The notes beneath the pieces were generated by a model, which worked only from the letters and a program-made list of their open reading frames with translations, was not told where the DNA came from and made no database searches. Below are positions 61,294 to 64,000 of a DNA stretch of 64,000 nucleotides, one piece after another (positions within the stretch are counted from its first letter, which is position 1; every line of letters begins with the position of its first letter). This stretch comes from Streptomyces flaveolus. Lineage in GTDB: Bacteria; Actinomycetota; Actinomycetes; Streptomycetales; Streptomycetaceae. The stretch covers positions 62,001-126,000 of the forward strand of contig NZ_BMRV01000017.1 in NCBI RefSeq assembly GCF_014648815.1, read 5' to 3'. Made by a program: the position numbers and the translations under genes.

Positions 61294-62003
61294 TGACCAC
61301 CCTTCCCGACCAAGCCGAGTACACCTGCGTGAACACGCCCCTATCCGAGGCGCCGACCCCGCCACCGACGTCCGTCCCGAGTACTCCTCTCGTGCCGGTG
61401 GAGGGAACCGTCCTGCGCCTGCGGGAGTTGGAACACGCTGACGCCGACGCCGTTCTGGACATCTTCGGCGACCCCCGCACCACCCGCTGCTACGGCTCCC
61501 AGCCATTGACCGCCGCCGACGCACGTGCCGTGATCGACCACGCCTGCACGCAAGCCCGGCAGGCCCCCCGTACCTTCTACCGACTGGGCGTCGTCCTCCG
61601 TGACACCGACGAACTCATCGGCACCGCCAAGCTCTCCCTCACCCCACCCTCCACCGACCAATTCGTCGCGTGCAACCACCGCGCCGCCGAGTTCGGCATC
61701 GCCCTGAGCCCCGACCACACCAACACCGGCCTCGGTGCGGAGGTCGGCTCGCTCCTCGCTGTCCTGGCCTTCGACCGCCTCGCCCTGCACCGCTTGTGGT
61801 GCCTCCTGATGCCCACCAACACCGCGGCGATCCGCGCCCTGGACAAAAGCGGTGTATTCATCAAAGAAGCGCGACTTCGGCACTTCGCGCACGTCGATGG
61901 TGTCTGGCACGACATGCTCCAGTACTCCATCCTGGAGGACGACTGGAAAGCCTTGCGCCAGAACAGGCCGATCCGCGCGACGTGCAGCCCCACCACGACC
62001 TGA
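61293..62003 (+). CDS. RimJ/RimL-type GNAT N-acetyltransferase
   Basis: A 236-residue acetyltransferase with an extra 45-residue Pro/Thr-rich N-terminal tail. Core blocks: VLRLRELEHADADAVLDIFGD, FGIALSPDHTNTGLGAEVGSLL (acetyl-CoA loop, less canonical: HTNTGLGAE), LHRLWCLLMPTNTAAIRALDKSG. The RimJ/RimL group acetylates protein N-termini or small amines. Starts within the stop codon of the methyltransferase, a strong sign of a joint function. Confidence 0.88.
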   Translation: MTTLPDQAEYTCVNTPLSEAPTPPPTSVPSTPLVPVEGTVLRLRELEHADADAVLDIFGDPRTTRCYGSQPLTAADARAVIDHACTQARQAPRTFYRLGVVLRDTDELIGTAKLSLTPPSTDQFVACNHRAAEFGIALSPDHTNTGLGAEVGSLLAVLAFDRLALHRLWCLLMPTNTAAIRALDKSGVFIKEARLRHFAHVDGVWHDMLQYSILEDDWKALRQNRPIRATCSPTTT

Positions 62004-62033
62004 TGGCGGTCGTGCTGGTACCCCGGGCCCGTG

Positions 62034-62315
62034 GTGTATCTGGGCGTGTCAGGGTCGGCGGCGGAACCAGCCGCGGCTCCTGCCCGCCTCAACGTCTCCG
62101 ATGTCGATCTGACCGGCAGCGTGACCAGCTCCGAGCCCAGCACGCTCGCCGTCGCCGACCTCGACGCGACCGGCCAGGCGGCCTACACCTTCTACGCCGA
62201 CGGAGCCACCGACTGGCAGTGGACCGCGAGCGAACTCGCCGCAACACGGAGGGACGACGCGGTCTGCCTCCACACCGAGTCCCTCGCGCTGATCCGCCGG
62301 CCCGGGGCAGCCGAG
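62034..62315 (+). pseudogene. PfkB-family sugar kinase remnant
   Basis: About 90 codons match only the second quarter of a PfkB/ribokinase-type kinase: APARLNVSDVDLTGSVTSSE, then PSTLAVADLDATGQAAYTFY, ADGATDWQWTASELA and VCLHTESLALIRRPGAA. In whole enzymes this follows a G-G-N-x-x-N start and precedes the G-A-G-D catalytic end; neither is present in any frame near here. A decayed fragment of a fructokinase-like gene. Confidence 0.65.
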
Positions 62316-62449
62316 GGTGGACAGCCACGGCCACGGCGGTCTCGCCCTGATCGTCGTCCGGGCGGCTCCCGGGCACACGAGCCGCGACCCGACGCCGCCC
62401 CGGCGGGGGTGCCCACGCGCGCACTCCGCCGGGACGAGTCGGAACCGGA

Positions 62450-62899
62450 TCAGCGGGTCGTGGTGACCCGGTGCTCCTTCAGGGCCGCGCAGTTGGAGCC
62501 GGTCACCTGCACGGACACACTGCCGATGCTGCCGCCCCAGTCGACGCAGTGGCCCTTGCCGTAGGCGTACACCGGGCCCGCGTACGACGTGTACGTCCCG
62601 TAGTCCCCGTCACCCTGGTCGGTGTCGGGGACGTACAGGTATGCGGACATGTCCACGGCCGTGCCCACGGTGTTGCGGATGGTCACGACGCAGTTCTTGC
62701 CGTTGGAGGAGTTGTAGGTCAGGTAGACGGTCCCCCTGGAGCCGATGGGCGCGGAGTTGACGGTCTTGTAGCCGCTGCCGCAGACGGTCCCCGGGGTGAC
62801 GCTCGCCGCGGCGGAGGCGGGCGCGGCCAGGGCGGTGGTGCCCCCGACGGACACCGCCACCAGTGCGGCAGCGGCCAGCTTGGCGCGAGTTGAGATCAT
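62450..62899 (-). CDS. sapA: Secreted SapA-like protein (spore-associated protein A family)
   Basis: A 149-residue exported protein. Signal peptide about 1-31 (TRAKLAAAALVAVSVGGTT, cut after PASA). The mature protein has four Cys (40, 70, 118, 137) and the pattern VCGSGYKTVNSAPIGSRGTV, NGKNCVVTIRNT, GPVYAYGKGHCVDWGGSI, which is that of Streptomyces spore-associated protein A. The role is not well known; SapA is exported and found on spores. Strong AAGGGGG before the ATG. Confidence 0.85.
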   Translation of the reverse strand: MISTRAKLAAAALVAVSVGGTTALAAPASAAASVTPGTVCGSGYKTVNSAPIGSRGTVYLTYNSSNGKNCVVTIRNTVGTAVDMSAYLYVPDTDQGDGDYGTYTSYAGPVYAYGKGHCVDWGGSIGSVSVQVTGSNCAALKEHRVTTTR

Positions 62900-63084
62900 T
62901 TTTCCCCCTTGTGTGGTCTTGGAGCTGGTTGGTGCTCCTGCCTGGTGTGACCCGTCACGTACCGGAATGGTTGTGCCGCCGTGGCGAGCGAACGGGGTCA
63001 ACCGGCGTACGCGGGGCGCACACTGACGCTCCGTCCGCCGGGGTGCGGGGCGCGACCGCCTCGCCCACGGCGGCCCCGGCGTCC

Positions 63085-63819
63085 TCAGACTTCCTGGGGG
63101 CGACGTGCGACGAAGACGAACTCCCGGCCCGGACGGTCGGGAGCCTCACGCACGTCGTCGACCACGTACCCCTGTGCGATCAGGTCCGCCTCGACCTCCT
63201 CGCGCTCCCGGAAACGCAACGTCGACTCCGACGTCAGTACCTGCCCGTCCACGGCGAAGACATAGGTCCAGCGGAACGTCACCAACGGCAGGCTCACGTC
63301 GGTCACCTCGACCCAGCTCTCGACCGCGCCGAGGTCCGGAACGTCCGTCACGCGGCAGGACCGCTCACGGTTCCACTCCTCCCAGGCGCGGCGGGCCGGA
63401 ACCCGCGTCTCGAACATCAAGTGCCCGCCCGGCCGCAGGGATCGGTACGTTCTCCGCAGCGTCTCCTGCCATGTCCGCGGGGCCACGATGGCCTGCGCCA
63501 CGTTCGCCGTCATGGTCGCCAGATCGACCCGCAGGGGCGGGAGCGCCGAGGCGTCCCCGTGGATCCACCGCACCCGTTCACCGCCGGGCTTGCCCCGGGC
63601 CACGTCGAGGGACGCCCCGGCGGGGTCGACCCCGACGACCTCGATGCCGCGGTCGGCGAGCAGGAGGGCGAACACCCCTGTCCCGCAGCCGATGTCCAGC
63701 ACCCGGCGTGCGCCGAGCTCCTCGGCCATGCGGACGTACGCGTCGAGATCACCGCGATCGGGGTCGAGCGGGTCATGGATCGCGGCGAGCCGTGGATGCC
63801 CGAAGCACTCGTGAGCCAT
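63085..63819 (-). CDS. SAM-dependent methyltransferase (Methyltransf_25 type)
   Basis: A 244-residue class I methyltransferase. Motif I VLDIGCGTGVFALLLADRG (about 40-58), motif II acid GVDPAGASL, motif IV around DLATMTANVAQAI, and YRSLRPGGHLMFETRVPAR. The N-terminal ECFGHPRLAAIHDPLDPDRGD helps hold substrate. It resembles small-molecule methyltransferases. The ATG begins the conserved region; the frame upstream is not conserved. Single gene, divergent from the partial gene at the right end. Confidence 0.9.
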   Translation of the reverse strand: MAHECFGHPRLAAIHDPLDPDRGDLDAYVRMAEELGARRVLDIGCGTGVFALLLADRGIEVVGVDPAGASLDVARGKPGGERVRWIHGDASALPPLRVDLATMTANVAQAIVAPRTWQETLRRTYRSLRPGGHLMFETRVPARRAWEEWNRERSCRVTDVPDLGAVESWVEVTDVSLPLVTFRWTYVFAVDGQVLTSESTLRFREREEVEADLIAQGYVVDDVREAPDRPGREFVFVARRPQEV

Positions 63820-63922
63820 GGGGCCGACGGTATGCGGCACAGAATCCGAAGCGCCACTCAGTTCCGCCGCCGCACAGGGAAGTTGCACGCCCCATCGACG
63901 CGCGGCGGGTATCGCTGCTAAA

Positions 63923-63949
63923 CCTGCACCACCTGCACCACTTGCACCC
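63923..63949. repeat. Three tandem 9-bp repeats (CCTGCACCA)
   Basis: CCTGCACCA, CCTGCACCA and CTTGCACCC stand head to tail 20 bases before the ribosome site of the last gene, in the divergent promoter region. Possible regulator-binding repeats. Confidence 0.5.
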
Positions 63950-63968
63950 ACCGTTCAAGGAGGAGCAT

Positions 63969-64000
63969 GTGAGAGCCCGTAGCGCGGCCACCCGGACCGC
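63969..64000 (+). CDS. Start of an unidentified gene (3' end outside window)
   Basis: AAGGAGGAG, the best ribosome site of the region, is followed by GTG and ten codons reading VRARSAATRT. An ATG two bases earlier meets a stop at once. The basic start could open a signal peptide or a membrane protein; too little is seen to say. Confidence 0.5.
   Translation, partial: MRARSAATRT

Noticed and set aside
1..64000. CRISPR array, prophage or intact insertion sequence
   Set aside because: No regularly spaced repeats, phage structural genes or full transposase were seen.

Overview
The window looks like a piece of a Streptomyces chromosome, or that of a very close relative. GC content is very high throughout, GTG starts follow purine-rich ribosome sites, and the gene content is typical: SpoIIE-type PP2C phosphatases, an NlpC/P60 coiled-coil hydrolase, a SapA-like secreted protein, DUF3093, CHAT-TPR proteins and many one-component regulators. 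No rRNA, tRNA, CRISPR array, intact transposase or prophage was seen.

Region by region. 0-8.5 kb: the 3' half of an FAD monooxygenase, an Lrp regulator divergent from an SMP-30 lactonase, a PhyH-type dioxygenase, a large secreted GH31 glycosidase with a ricin lectin tail, a lipoprotein L,D-transpeptidase and a cold-shock protein. 8.7-20.5 kb: a membrane-bound SpoIIE phosphatase with its own anti-sigma-type ATPase, an acetyltransferase, a permease-racemase-GntR operon (hydantoin/allantoin type) with a clear GntR-like operator, a double-GNAT protein, an NlpC/P60 hydrolase, and a soluble PP2C phosphatase beside a MASE1 membrane protein. 20.5-25.7 kb: a glutamine amidotransferase/glutamate-cysteine ligase pair, a eukaryote-like cyclophilin, a GAPDH and a frameshifted GlxA/AraC regulator. 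25.9-31.1 kb: a 1273-residue TPR-CHAT protein divergent from a small cysteine-motif protein and a membrane protein. 31-36 kb: SGNH esterase, HtpG, small secreted protein, DUF3093, TauD-type dioxygenase. 36.6-41.3 kb: a tightly coupled flavin monooxygenase / Rid-family / DUF1028 / M20 amidohydrolase operon followed by a LysR gene; this looks like a catabolic pathway whose substrate cannot be read from sequence. 41.3-46.6 kb: TetR, aldehyde dehydrogenase, class III aminotransferase and APC permease, an amine or omega-amino-acid utilisation set. 46.7-49 kb: glpF-glpK. 49.3-52.3 kb: a lipoprotein without a normal start codon, a truncated reductase and a third PP2C phosphatase. 52.6-56.2 kb: a cold-adaptation group (90-residue protein, DEAD-box helicase, second cold-shock protein) and a hemolysin III-like protein. 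56.2-62.4 kb: a looser region where intact genes (beta-carbonic anhydrase, Sua5, methyltransferase, acetyltransferase) sit among decayed fragments (MerR, PfkB) and gene-poor DNA. 62.4-64 kb: SapA-like protein, a methyltransferase and the first codons of another gene.

The most notable reading is at the 5' end of the DEAD-box helicase gene. A perfect 10-bp hairpin sits against the ribosome-binding site, and its 5' arm can pair equally well with codons 4-8 of the same gene, so two mutually exclusive mRNA folds are possible. Other points are the AUC-start lipoprotein with a structured leader, the CHAT cluster, the flavin monooxygenase/Rid/DUF1028/M20 operon, and a GCL/amidotransferase pair outside any recognisable thiol pathway. 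All functions come from reading translated sequence against known families; no database search was run.
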